From positions 1,612,001-1,676,000 of the forward strand of contig NZ_CP194331.1 in NCBI RefSeq assembly GCF_051257895.1: a DNA stretch of 64,000 bases, in the 5' to 3' direction. The DNA is from Gallionella straubiae (lineage in GTDB: Bacteria > Pseudomonadota > Gammaproteobacteria > Burkholderiales > Gallionellaceae). Of the stretch, positions 18,999 to 25,961 are shown piece by piece. Position 1 is the stretch's first letter. Every line of letters begins with the position of its first letter. The notes beneath the pieces are model-generated. The model worked only from the letters and a program-made list of their open reading frames with translations, did no database searches and was not told the DNA's origin. Both the position numbers and the translations under genes were made by a program.

Positions 18999-19985
18999 AT
19001 GTTTTATCTCGGTATGGATGTCGCCAAGGCCAAGCTGGATTGTTGCCTGTTGCTGGATGATGCCATTGGCAAGCGCAAGGCCAAGGTGATCAGTAACAGC
19101 AAGTCCGGCATTGCTGATTTGCTGGCTTGGGTCGTAAAGCAACACGTTTCCCTAGCAGAGTTGCATGTGGTCATGGAAGGAACGGGGGTTTACCACGAGC
19201 AGGCCGCGCTGGCGCTGGCTGATGCGGGTGTAGCGGTTTCCATTGTCAATCCGGCGCAGGTCAAGGACTTCGGGCGTGGGCTGGCGGTGCGCACCAAGAC
19301 GGACGGGGTAGATAGCTTTGTCTTGGCTCGCTATGGCGCCTTGCTCAAGCCTGCAGCTTGGGTGCCGCCTGCGCCAGAGGCGCGGATATTGCAGGCGCTG
19401 ATTACGCGGCGCGATGCCATTGCCCAAGACCTGCAACGCGAGCGCAACCGGCGGGAGAAAGCCGATGCCACGGACACTCCAGCACTGATACAGCAATCCA
19501 TCTCCGACAGCATTGCATTCCTGTCCGGGCAACTCGCGCAATTGCAGCAGGACATTGATCAACATATCGATCATCATCCGGGACTCAAGAAAGACCTGTC
19601 ACTGCTCCAGAGCATCCCTGCGGTGGGGCCGCAGGTTGGAAACAATCTGCTGGCGGTCATGCACAGCCATAACTTCGGCTCAGCCGAACAGCTTGCGGCC
19701 TATCTTGGCCTGGTTCCCATAGAACGGCAGTCGGGAAGTTCGATATTGGGGCGATCGAGACTCTCCAAGGCGGGACCTGCCAGAATACGCGCTGTGCTGT
19801 ACATGGCGGCTGTCGTGGCAATACGTTGCAACCCACACGTCAAAGCAATCTACGAACGCCTGCTCGCCAGAGGTAAATCCAAGATGTCCGCGCTCGGCGC
19901 CGCTATGCGCAAACTGGTGCATCTGTGCTACGGCGTCCTCAAAACCCGTCAACCCTATCGCCATGACTATGCAAAAATCAGTTGA
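18999..19985 (+). CDS. IS110-family transposase (DEDD recombinase), copy A
   Basis: A 328-residue transposase. The N-terminal RuvC-like domain carries YLGMDVAKAKLD, VVMEGTGVYHEQ and DGVDSFVLARYG, the DEDD acidic set. The C-terminal Tnp_20 domain has SIPAVGPQVGNNLL, LAAYLGLVPIERQSGSS and RIRAVLYMAAVVA, with the catalytic serine expected in the QSGSS stretch. ATG 18999 follows ACGGAGG at a good distance. The protein is identical to copy B at 20869-21855, so both copies appear intact and recently duplicated. Confidence 0.95.
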   Translation: MFYLGMDVAKAKLDCCLLLDDAIGKRKAKVISNSKSGIADLLAWVVKQHVSLAELHVVMEGTGVYHEQAALALADAGVAVSIVNPAQVKDFGRGLAVRTKTDGVDSFVLARYGALLKPAAWVPPAPEARILQALITRRDAIAQDLQRERNRREKADATDTPALIQQSISDSIAFLSGQLAQLQQDIDQHIDHHPGLKKDLSLLQSIPAVGPQVGNNLLAVMHSHNFGSAEQLAAYLGLVPIERQSGSSILGRSRLSKAGPARIRAVLYMAAVVAIRCNPHVKAIYERLLARGKSKMSALGAAMRKLVHLCYGVLKTRQPYRHDYAKIS

Positions 19986-20045
19986 CGAGGAAGACGGTAT
20001 CTACTCGGCGGCGCACAGGGAAAAGAAAGTCAAAACCTAAAACCC

Positions 20046-20072
20046 CAGCATGGGCACTTTGTGCCCATGCTG
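20046..20072. repeat. Hairpin 5' of the GIY-YIG gene
   Basis: CAGCATGGGCAC (20046-20057) pairs perfectly with GTGCCCATGCTG (20061-20072) around TTT. A close relative with the same TGGGCAC/GTGCCCA core stands on the other side of the gene at 20790-20812. No T-run follows. Confidence 0.7.
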
Positions 20073-20082
20073 AAATTAGAAA

Positions 20083-20100
20083 TTACAATTGAAATTGTAA
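20083..20100. promoter_or_regulatory. Operator-like palindrome before the GIY-YIG gene
   Basis: TTACAATT and AATTGTAA form a perfect 8-base inverted repeat with a 2-base centre, ending 21 bases before ATG 20122. Size, symmetry and position fit a binding site for a dimeric regulator; the regulator is unknown and could be the gene product itself. Confidence 0.4.
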
Positions 20101-20121
20101 GATTTTTGGCAGGTGAGATTT

Positions 20122-20790
20122 ATGAGTAATCCCCGAGATGAAAAATATGGAACTGTTTATTTTCTTAGCCACGGAACAAGTGGTCCGGTAAAAATTGGTT
20201 TTACCAGCGGTGGCAATCCACTATCCAGAATACGCCAACTCCAGACAGGTGCTCCAGAAGAATTAAATTTGCTCGGTAGTATCGCTGCAGAAGCGAGCAT
20301 TGAGCCGGTGATTCACACGTTCCTAAATGTGCATAATGTTCGGGGTGAATGGTTTGAAAGAGAACCTTCATTATATTTGTTGGAGCGGCTCCAATTACGG
20401 TCAACTTTCTATGATGGAGAGTTTGTTAGAAATTTCGGATTTGTTGAAGCATCGCGACCAAAAAATGATGCAGACTGCGGAGCAGAGCTTCTTGAGGAAC
20501 AAGTAGCTAACAATTTACTTTGGGACATAAAGAACCAACTTTGCCAAGTAAATACAGAACTGCCACTTCCTTTCTTTGCTTGGCTTTCTGCTCAGATGGG
20601 AAGAGATGATCCAATTGGCGATCTTGCTAAAGAATTTGCCACAAATTCGGGCATGCCAATTTGCGGCTCATTGAAACAATATCTAGAACATTTTCGTAAT
20701 GTTCGTAATCCTGCCATTACTCGGACAGTTATTGAGGCATGGATTGAGTGCGATATCGCAGTGTTCGCACTGGCTTTCCATGATAAGTAG
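20122..20790 (+). CDS. GIY-YIG (T5orf172-like) nuclease-domain protein with YozE-like C-terminus
   Basis: A 222-residue protein. Residues about 10-95 match the T5orf172/MUG113 branch of GIY-YIG domains: TVYFLSHGTSGPVKIGFTS (the GIY and YIG motifs degenerate to VYF and VKIG), then PLSRIRQLQTGAPEELNLL with the conserved Arg, and RGEWFE with the metal-binding Glu. Residues about 149-212 (LPLPFFAWLSAQ...DDPIGDLAKEFA...IEAWIECD) resemble the YozE SAM-like fold. Start ATG 20122 follows AGGTGAG; a GTG at 20113 is also in frame. The gene is much AT-richer than its surroundings and is enclosed by two inverted IS110 copies, which points to horizontal transfer. The function could be DNA cleavage in defence or mobility; unproven. 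Confidence 0.8.
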   Translation: MSNPRDEKYGTVYFLSHGTSGPVKIGFTSGGNPLSRIRQLQTGAPEELNLLGSIAAEASIEPVIHTFLNVHNVRGEWFEREPSLYLLERLQLRSTFYDGEFVRNFGFVEASRPKNDADCGAELLEEQVANNLLWDIKNQLCQVNTELPLPFFAWLSAQMGRDDPIGDLAKEFATNSGMPICGSLKQYLEHFRNVRNPAITRTVIEAWIECDIAVFALAFHDK

Positions 20791-20812
20791 CGTGGGCACG
20801 AAGTGCCCACGC
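20790..20812. repeat. Hairpin 3' of the GIY-YIG gene
   Basis: GCGTGGGCAC (20790-20799) pairs with GTGCCCACGC (20803-20812) around GAA, starting at the last base of the stop codon. It shares the TGGGCAC core with the hairpin upstream of the gene and may serve as a terminator or be one end of a cassette. Confidence 0.7.
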
Positions 20813-20868
20813 GGTGGATTTTGCTTTTCCATCCCCTGTGCGCCGCCGAGTAGATACCGTCTTCCTCG

Positions 20869-21855
20869 TCAACTGATTTTTGCATAGTCATGGCGATAGG
20901 GTTGACGGGTTTTGAGGACGCCGTAGCACAGATGCACCAGTTTGCGCATAGCGGCGCCGAGCGCGGACATCTTGGATTTACCTCTGGCGAGCAGGCGTTC
21001 GTAGATTGCTTTGACGTGTGGGTTGCAACGTATTGCCACGACAGCCGCCATGTACAGCACAGCGCGTATTCTGGCAGGTCCCGCCTTGGAGAGTCTCGAT
21101 CGCCCCAATATCGAACTTCCCGACTGCCGTTCTATGGGAACCAGGCCAAGATAGGCCGCAAGCTGTTCGGCTGAGCCGAAGTTATGGCTGTGCATGACCG
21201 CCAGCAGATTGTTTCCAACCTGCGGCCCCACCGCAGGGATGCTCTGGAGCAGTGACAGGTCTTTCTTGAGTCCCGGATGATGATCGATATGTTGATCAAT
21301 GTCCTGCTGCAATTGCGCGAGTTGCCCGGACAGGAATGCAATGCTGTCGGAGATGGATTGCTGTATCAGTGCTGGAGTGTCCGTGGCATCGGCTTTCTCC
21401 CGCCGGTTGCGCTCGCGTTGCAGGTCTTGGGCAATGGCATCGCGCCGCGTAATCAGCGCCTGCAATATCCGCGCCTCTGGCGCAGGCGGCACCCAAGCTG
21501 CAGGCTTGAGCAAGGCGCCATAGCGAGCCAAGACAAAGCTATCTACCCCGTCCGTCTTGGTGCGCACCGCCAGCCCACGCCCGAAGTCCTTGACCTGCGC
21601 CGGATTGACAATGGAAACCGCTACACCCGCATCAGCCAGCGCCAGCGCGGCCTGCTCGTGGTAAACCCCCGTTCCTTCCATGACCACATGCAACTCTGCT
21701 AGGGAAACGTGTTGCTTTACGACCCAAGCCAGCAAATCAGCAATGCCGGACTTGCTGTTACTGATCACCTTGGCCTTGCGCTTGCCAATGGCATCATCCA
21801 GCAACAGGCAACAATCCAGCTTGGCCTTGGCGACATCCATACCGAGATAAAACAT
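20869..21855 (-). CDS. IS110-family transposase, copy B
   Basis: Identical in protein sequence to the 18999-19985 transposase (328 residues, DEDD N-terminal domain and Tnp_20 C-terminal domain). ATG at 21855 with CGGAGG upstream on the minus strand. No frameshift or stop, so either copy could mobilise both. Confidence 0.95.
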   Translation of the reverse strand: MFYLGMDVAKAKLDCCLLLDDAIGKRKAKVISNSKSGIADLLAWVVKQHVSLAELHVVMEGTGVYHEQAALALADAGVAVSIVNPAQVKDFGRGLAVRTKTDGVDSFVLARYGALLKPAAWVPPAPEARILQALITRRDAIAQDLQRERNRREKADATDTPALIQQSISDSIAFLSGQLAQLQQDIDQHIDHHPGLKKDLSLLQSIPAVGPQVGNNLLAVMHSHNFGSAEQLAAYLGLVPIERQSGSSILGRSRLSKAGPARIRAVLYMAAVVAIRCNPHVKAIYERLLARGKSKMSALGAAMRKLVHLCYGVLKTRQPYRHDYAKIS

Positions 21856-22123
21856 GATGACCTCCGTTACAATGGTGCCAACTTCGCCCACTTGCCTTGT
21901 GCATTCAGGGTTTGCCCCTTGGCTACCGTTCAGTGTCTTTGCTGGCGATGTGGTGAAGCAGAGGGCTTAATCTACTCGACAAGGTCAGGCCTTAGCGCAG
22001 ACTTCAAGCTGCCTCTGCTTCGGGTGGTGGTAGCTAACCACCACAATGGGGAAGATACAAGCGCAGGCTGGTCAGGGGATTTCGGCGAGGACTGTTTGAG
22101 CGCGAAGCGCGAGTTCCGCAGCC
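21856..22123 (-). ncRNA. Candidate IS110 bridge RNA region, copy B
   Basis: The mirror of 18731-18998, identical over this part. The reasoning is the same as for copy A: a long noncoding left end upstream of an IS110-group transposase. Structure and transcription are inferred. Confidence 0.35.
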
Positions 22124-22290
22124 GCCTGACCAGTCGAGCAACGCAGGGTACCGCGCAGCGGCGGCAAACCGGGGTCGCCTTCTTTTTGGTTACTTTTTCT
22201 TGGCGACGCAAGAAAAAGTGACTAGCTGCCGGGCTACCCCCGGCGGTTTTGATTTTAATGGAAAGGGTGAGATTTCTACCCTCTCCCTAA

Positions 22291-22313
22291 CCCTCTCCCT
22301 GCAAGGGAGAGGG
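22291..22313. repeat. CCCTCTCCC-type interspersed hairpin, copy 2
   Basis: CCCTCTCCCT and AGGGAGAGGG form a perfect 10-base stem with loop GCA. A further CCCTCTCCC lies just upstream (22279). It sits in the leader of the Nudix-ThiE gene. Confidence 0.65.
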
Positions 22314-22328
22314 AATACAAACTGGCAT

Positions 22329-22352
22329 CCTTCGATACTTCAGTGCGAACGG
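22329..22352. repeat. TTCGATAC-type interspersed repeat, partial copy
   Basis: CCTTCGATACTTCAGTGCGAACGG matches the copy inside the following gene (22715-22738) at 21 of 24 bases. It lies 20 bases before the TTG start. Confidence 0.55.
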
Positions 22353-22371
22353 CCTGATTTGAAAGACTACA

Positions 22372-23352
22372 TTGAACACGCAAACCGAAATCACAAAAAT
22401 CATCGAAGTCTCCGCTGCCGTCCTGCAACGCCCCGACGGTTCCTTCCTCCTCGCCCAGCGCCCTCCCGGCAAAATCTGGGCCGGCTACTGGGAATTCCCC
22501 GGCGGCAAGATCGAACCCGGCGAGACGCCATACCATGCACTGGTGCGCGAACTGCATGAGGAACTGGGCATCGAGGTCGAGGCCGCTTATCCGTGGATCA
22601 CCCGCGTGTTCGCCTATCCGCATGCGACGGTGCGGCTGAATTTCTTCCGCGTGACGGAGTGGCGCGGCGAGTTGCATCCGCATGAGGGGCAGCAGTTTGT
22701 ATGGCAGCCTTCTACCCTTCGATACGTCAGGGCGAACGAAAAAAATTCCGCAACCGTTTCTCCCATGCTGCCTGCCAACGCACCCGTCCTACGCGCGCTG
22801 GAGTTACCCCCCCTGTATGCCATCAGCAACGCCGCCGAACTGGGTACGGAGGAATTCCTGCGGCGGCTGGAGCACGCGTTGCAGAACGGCTTGCACCTGT
22901 TGCAGTTACGCGAGAAGAACCTGTCCCGCGATGAGTTGCGCGAACTGGCACGGCGTGTGATGGCGTTAACTCATGCGCATGGCGCGAGACTGCTGCTCAA
23001 TGCCGATATTGAAATGGCACAGGAGATCGGTGCGGACGGCGTACAACTGACGGCCACGCAACTCGTGGAACTGAAGGAACGCCCTGCGGTGGACTGGTGC
23101 GGGGCCTCCTGCCACAACGCGGAGGAGCTGCGCCGCGCGGAGGACTTGGGCTGCGATTTTGTGCTGCTCTCCCCGGTACTGCCGACCCTGTCCCATCCCG
23201 GCGCGCCGCACCTCGGCTGGGAGAACTTTGCTGCCATCACGGCGGGCTCGTCCATTCCGGTGTATGCGCTGGGCGGCCTGAAGTGTGGCGACATGCAGGC
23301 CGCGTGGCGGCATGGCGCGCACGGCATCGCCCTGCTGCGTCAGGCCTGGTGA
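22372..23352 (+). CDS. Nudix hydrolase fused to a thiamine-phosphate-synthase-like domain
   Basis: A 326-residue two-domain protein. Residues about 8-110 are a MutT-type Nudix domain with the Nudix box at 45-67 (GKIEPGET...RELHEELGI). Residues about 147-326 are a ThiE/TenI barrel (LYAISNAAELG, LLQLREKN, GADGVQLTATQL, CGASCHNAEEL, YALGGLK). MutT-ThiE fusions are known in proteobacteria; MutT clears oxidised dGTP, while the ThiE-like half usually lacks a proven role. The linker (about 111-140) contains an interspersed repeat read in frame. The frame opens with TTG 22372 and no strong ribosome site, so the start is uncertain. It converges on yacG with a 13-base overlap. Confidence 0.88.
   Translation: MNTQTEITKIIEVSAAVLQRPDGSFLLAQRPPGKIWAGYWEFPGGKIEPGETPYHALVRELHEELGIEVEAAYPWITRVFAYPHATVRLNFFRVTEWRGELHPHEGQQFVWQPSTLRYVRANEKNSATVSPMLPANAPVLRALELPPLYAISNAAELGTEEFLRRLEHALQNGLHLLQLREKNLSRDELRELARRVMALTHAHGARLLLNADIEMAQEIGADGVQLTATQLVELKERPAVDWCGASCHNAEELRRAEDLGCDFVLLSPVLPTLSHPGAPHLGWENFAAITAGSSIPVYALGGLKCGDMQAAWRHGAHGIALLRQAW
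22715..22738. repeat. TTCGATAC-type repeat inside the Nudix-ThiE linker
   Basis: CCTTCGATACGTCAGGGCGAACGA, 21 of 24 bases identical to 22329-22352. It encodes about residues 115-123, between the two domains, where an insertion can be tolerated. Confidence 0.55.
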
Positions 23353-23531
23353 TCAGGCGGGGGAAGTTCCTCTTCGCGCTGTTCGACGCGATATTCTTCT
23401 TTCGCCCATTTGCCGAGGTCGATCAGCTTGCAGCGTTCGCTGCAGAACGGGCGGTAGCGGTTGCTGGTATCCCACTCCATTTCCCTGCCGCACTGCGGGC
23501 AGGCCACGATCGGCGGTGCTTTTTCCGGCAT
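23340..23531 (-). CDS. yacG: DNA gyrase inhibitor YacG
   Basis: A 63-residue zinc protein with the four ligands C11, C14 (ACPQCGREM) and C30, C34 (RPFCSERCKLIDLGKWA). E. coli YacG binds GyrB and blocks DNA binding. Its ATG overlaps the zapD stop by one base, so translation is coupled. The 3' end overlaps the convergent Nudix-ThiE gene. Confidence 0.93.
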   Translation of the reverse strand: MPEKAPPIVACPQCGREMEWDTSNRYRPFCSERCKLIDLGKWAKEEYRVEQREEELPPPDHQA

Positions 23532-24292
23532 TACGAGGAGAGGCTGCAGAAGGTCAGATCGAACGGCACATCCTGTTCGAACAGGGTGGATTTTGCGGCG
23601 TAGTTGGCGACGATGAAGCGGATGTTGATGGCGTATTTGTTGGCGCCGACTTCGGGGATGCACGCCAGGTCGCTGCTCAGGCTGACGCGCAGCATCTGTG
23701 CGACGCGCCCGCCCTGCATCTGCTGGAAAGTGCCCTGATGCGCGGTGAAGTGGAATATCTTGCCGTTTTCGCGCAATAGGCGCAGCACGATTTTCAACCC
23801 AACGTACAAGGGCATAAGCGGCGCCAGCCACGCCCGCAGGAGCTCTCGGCGTGATTCGGCATCCCGTTCCTGCCAGTAGTGATAGGAAGGCAGGTCGAAT
23901 TCGCAGGTACCGCCCGGCATGACGGCACGCTGCTTGATGCCCATCAGCCACTCGTTCTCGCGCAGGTGCTGGCCAATCTTGCCGGTCATGGCGAGGATGT
24001 CCGTGGAGGCGCCGTCGATCTCCGTAAGGATGGCGTCCAGCGCATCTTCGGAAATCGCGGGATTGTTGTGCAGCGAAGCAAGGGCGCGTTTCTGGCGCTC
24101 CAACTCCTGCAGCAGTTCGGATTTCAGATCGGCGCGGCAGGCGACTTCGAGGATTTCAAACAGGGTGAGCAATGCGGCATGGTGGTCCATGCCATGTGAG
24201 TATTCGATGAAGTGCGTCGCACGTGCGAACAAGTCCTCAAGGCGCAGCAGGGTGCGCACTTTTTCGTTGAGAGGAAACTCGTAGTCGATCAC
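23531..24292 (-). CDS. zapD: Cell division protein ZapD
   Basis: A 253-residue DUF1342/ZapD protein that cross-links FtsZ filaments at the Z ring. Typical signatures: YEFPLNEKVRTLLRLEDLF at the N-terminus, YSHGMDHHAALLTLFEILEV, and GGTCEFDLPSYHYW. It belongs to the betaproteobacterial cluster pilC-pilD-coaE-zapD-yacG, all read on the minus strand. Confidence 0.95.
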   Translation of the reverse strand: MIDYEFPLNEKVRTLLRLEDLFARATHFIEYSHGMDHHAALLTLFEILEVACRADLKSELLQELERQKRALASLHNNPAISEDALDAILTEIDGASTDILAMTGKIGQHLRENEWLMGIKQRAVMPGGTCEFDLPSYHYWQERDAESRRELLRAWLAPLMPLYVGLKIVLRLLRENGKIFHFTAHQGTFQQMQGGRVAQMLRVSLSSDLACIPEVGANKYAINIRFIVANYAAKSTLFEQDVPFDLTFCSLSS

Positions 24293-24348
24293 GGCGGCAA
24301 AAGCGGGTTAACTTAATTGCGAACGATATATGGGTTTTCCTTGTATCG

Positions 24349-25038
24349 TCAATCGCTGTTTTGCATTTTTGCGTAGTATTCATGCAGGACGGCGACCTGT
24401 CCGGCCAGGCTGTCCAGCCCGGCATCGTTGCGGATGACATCGTCGGCCAGCTGCAGGCGGTCGGCGCGTGGGGTTTGCCGGACGATGATGGCGCGCACTT
24501 CCGCTTCGGTCAGGCGGCTGCGTCCGACGACGCGTGCGACCTGGGTATCCTCGTCGCAATCCACCACCAGCACGCGCTGCACCAGTTGCCGGAAGTTGCG
24601 GCTCTCGGGCAGCAGCGGCACCACGGCGAGGATGTAGGGTTTGTCCTGCAGCTGCCGTAACTGCGCCTTGGTCTGTTCGAAGATCATGGGGTGCAGGATC
24701 TGTTCTAGCCGCTGCCTGGCGGCGGCATCCGAAAAAATCAGCCCGCGCATCTTGGCGCGGTCCAGGGCGCCGTCTCCCGTGAGGTAATCGTCGCCGAAGG
24801 CGGCGCGGATCGCCGCGATGGCTGCACCGCCGGCTTGCGTCAGGTGGTGGGCGATGACGTCCGTATCGATGATACCCGCACCATACTCCGCGAACAGTGC
24901 GGCAACGGTAGTCTTGCCGCTGCCGATCCCGCCGGTGAGTCCGATAATCAGCCTGTCCCGATAACCAGCGACTTGGCTGTCGTTCTTTGACAGCTTAGTC
25001 GAATGGCTAGTTGTTCCATCAGCCGGTCGAAGGCTCAT
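24349..25038 (-). CDS. coaE: Dephospho-CoA kinase
   Basis: Phosphorylates dephospho-CoA, the last step of coenzyme A synthesis. The P-loop GLTGGIGSGKTT lies at about residues 33-44, followed by DTDVIAHHLTQAGG and the family pattern to YAKMQNSD. The only standard start in frame before the P-loop is ATG 25038, which overlaps the pilD stop (ATGA). This gives 229 residues with about 28 extra at the N-terminus compared with the usual 200-206. That extension (SLRPADGTTSHSTKLSKNDS) looks unstructured and repeat-derived. Confidence 0.9.
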   Translation of the reverse strand: MSLRPADGTTSHSTKLSKNDSQVAGYRDRLIIGLTGGIGSGKTTVAALFAEYGAGIIDTDVIAHHLTQAGGAAIAAIRAAFGDDYLTGDGALDRAKMRGLIFSDAAARQRLEQILHPMIFEQTKAQLRQLQDKPYILAVVPLLPESRNFRQLVQRVLVVDCDEDTQVARVVGRSRLTEAEVRAIIVRQTPRADRLQLADDVIRNDAGLDSLAGQVAVLHEYYAKMQNSD

Positions 25039-25898
25039 GGAGCGGCGAGCAGTTGCAGATAGCTCTGCGTCAGCGTTTGCCCCCAGAACAGCGCGATCAG
25101 CCCGCCGCCTGTCAGATAGGGGCCGAAGGGAATGGGAACGTTGCGGCCATGCTTGGCCGCAACCATCAGGGCAATGCCGACCACCGCCCCCACCAGCGAG
25201 GAAAGCAGGATGATGAGCGGCAGCATCTGCCAGCCCAGCCAGGCGCCGAGGGCGGCGAGCAGTTTGAAGTCGCCGTAGCCCATGCCTTCCTTGCCAGTGG
25301 TGAGCTTGAACAGCCAGTACACGCACCACAGCGCGAGATAGCCGAATACCGCGCCCAGTATCGCGCTGTGCAAATCGGTAAAGACACTGGCCAGATTGAA
25401 TACCAGGCCTGCCCAGAGCAGCGGCAGGGTGATGTCGTCCGGCAGCAATTGCGTGTCGAGATCAATCGCCGTGAGCGCCAGCAATGCCCAGATGAGCAGC
25501 AGCGCGCCTGCGGCCGCCCAGCCGAAGCCGAAGTGCCATGCCGCATAGGCGCACAGCAGGCCGCTGACCGCCTCGATGACGGGATAGCGCGGCGAGATGG
25601 CCGCGCCGCAGCCCTTGCACTTGCCGCGCAGCAGCAGGTAACTGACGACCGGGATGTTTTCCCATGCGCCGATGGAGCGGTTGCAGTGCGGGCAGGCGGA
25701 GCGCGGGACAAGAAGATTGTAGTCGGGTGAGGTAGACGGCTCCTCACCGCGCAGTTCGGCGCATTGCTGCCGCCAGCCAAGCTCCAGCATTTTTGGCAGG
25801 CGATGGATGACCACGTTCAGGAAACTGCCAACCATCAACCCCAGAATACCGGAGAGCAAAATGAAAACCAGCGGGGAGGTTTGCAACAGAGACAGCAT
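25035..25898 (-). CDS. pilD: Type IV prepilin peptidase/N-methyltransferase
   Basis: A 287-residue inner-membrane aspartic protease that cleaves and methylates type IV prepilins and pseudopilins. The cytoplasmic zinc module has SACPHCNRSIGAWENIPV and GKCKGCGAAIS. The catalytic Asp residues lie in LTAIDLDTQLLPDD and GMGYGDFKLLAALGAW. Start 25898 (MLSLLQTSP) is preferred: AGGTGA lies upstream, and the longer form has a non-hydrophobic leader. Its likely substrates include the pilin-like protein at 56950. Confidence 0.95.
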   Translation of the reverse strand: MLSLLQTSPLVFILLSGILGLMVGSFLNVVIHRLPKMLELGWRQQCAELRGEEPSTSPDYNLLVPRSACPHCNRSIGAWENIPVVSYLLLRGKCKGCGAAISPRYPVIEAVSGLLCAYAAWHFGFGWAAAGALLLIWALLALTAIDLDTQLLPDDITLPLLWAGLVFNLASVFTDLHSAILGAVFGYLALWCVYWLFKLTTGKEGMGYGDFKLLAALGAWLGWQMLPLIILLSSLVGAVVGIALMVAAKHGRNVPIPFGPYLTGGGLIALFWGQTLTQSYLQLLAAP

Positions 25899-25961
25899 CG
25901 AATCACCTTGCGTACACAAAAAAGGCGCGGACATCGCCGCGCCTGTCCATAGCCGGATTGT

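Larger units (their letters stand above)
18601..20020 (+). mobile_element. IS110-family insertion sequence, copy A
   Basis: Bases 18601-20020 match 20834-22253 in inverted orientation over 1420 bases with three mismatches (18619, 18679, 18725). The identity limits are used as element limits, but the true left end may be further in because all mismatches lie in the first 125 bases. The layout is a long noncoding left region (about 398 bases), a 328-codon transposase, and a 35-base right end, as in the IS110 group proper. No terminal inverted repeats or target duplication are seen, as expected for this family. Confidence 0.85.
20834..22253 (-). mobile_element. IS110-family insertion sequence, copy B (inverted)
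   Basis: The inverted copy of 18601-20020, same length. Together the two arms make a 1420-base inverted repeat around an 813-base centre. Because the arms are almost identical, recombination could flip the centre. Confidence 0.85.

Noticed and set aside
18633..19145. A 170-codon frame on the minus strand of IS110 copy A (mirror at 21709-22221)
   Set aside because: It runs antisense through the transposase start and the noncoding left end. Conservation is explained by the element duplication; no ribosome site or known fold.
22254..22371. Possible TPP riboswitch before the Nudix-ThiE gene
   Set aside because: No THI-box core could be seen; the leader is made of interspersed repeats.
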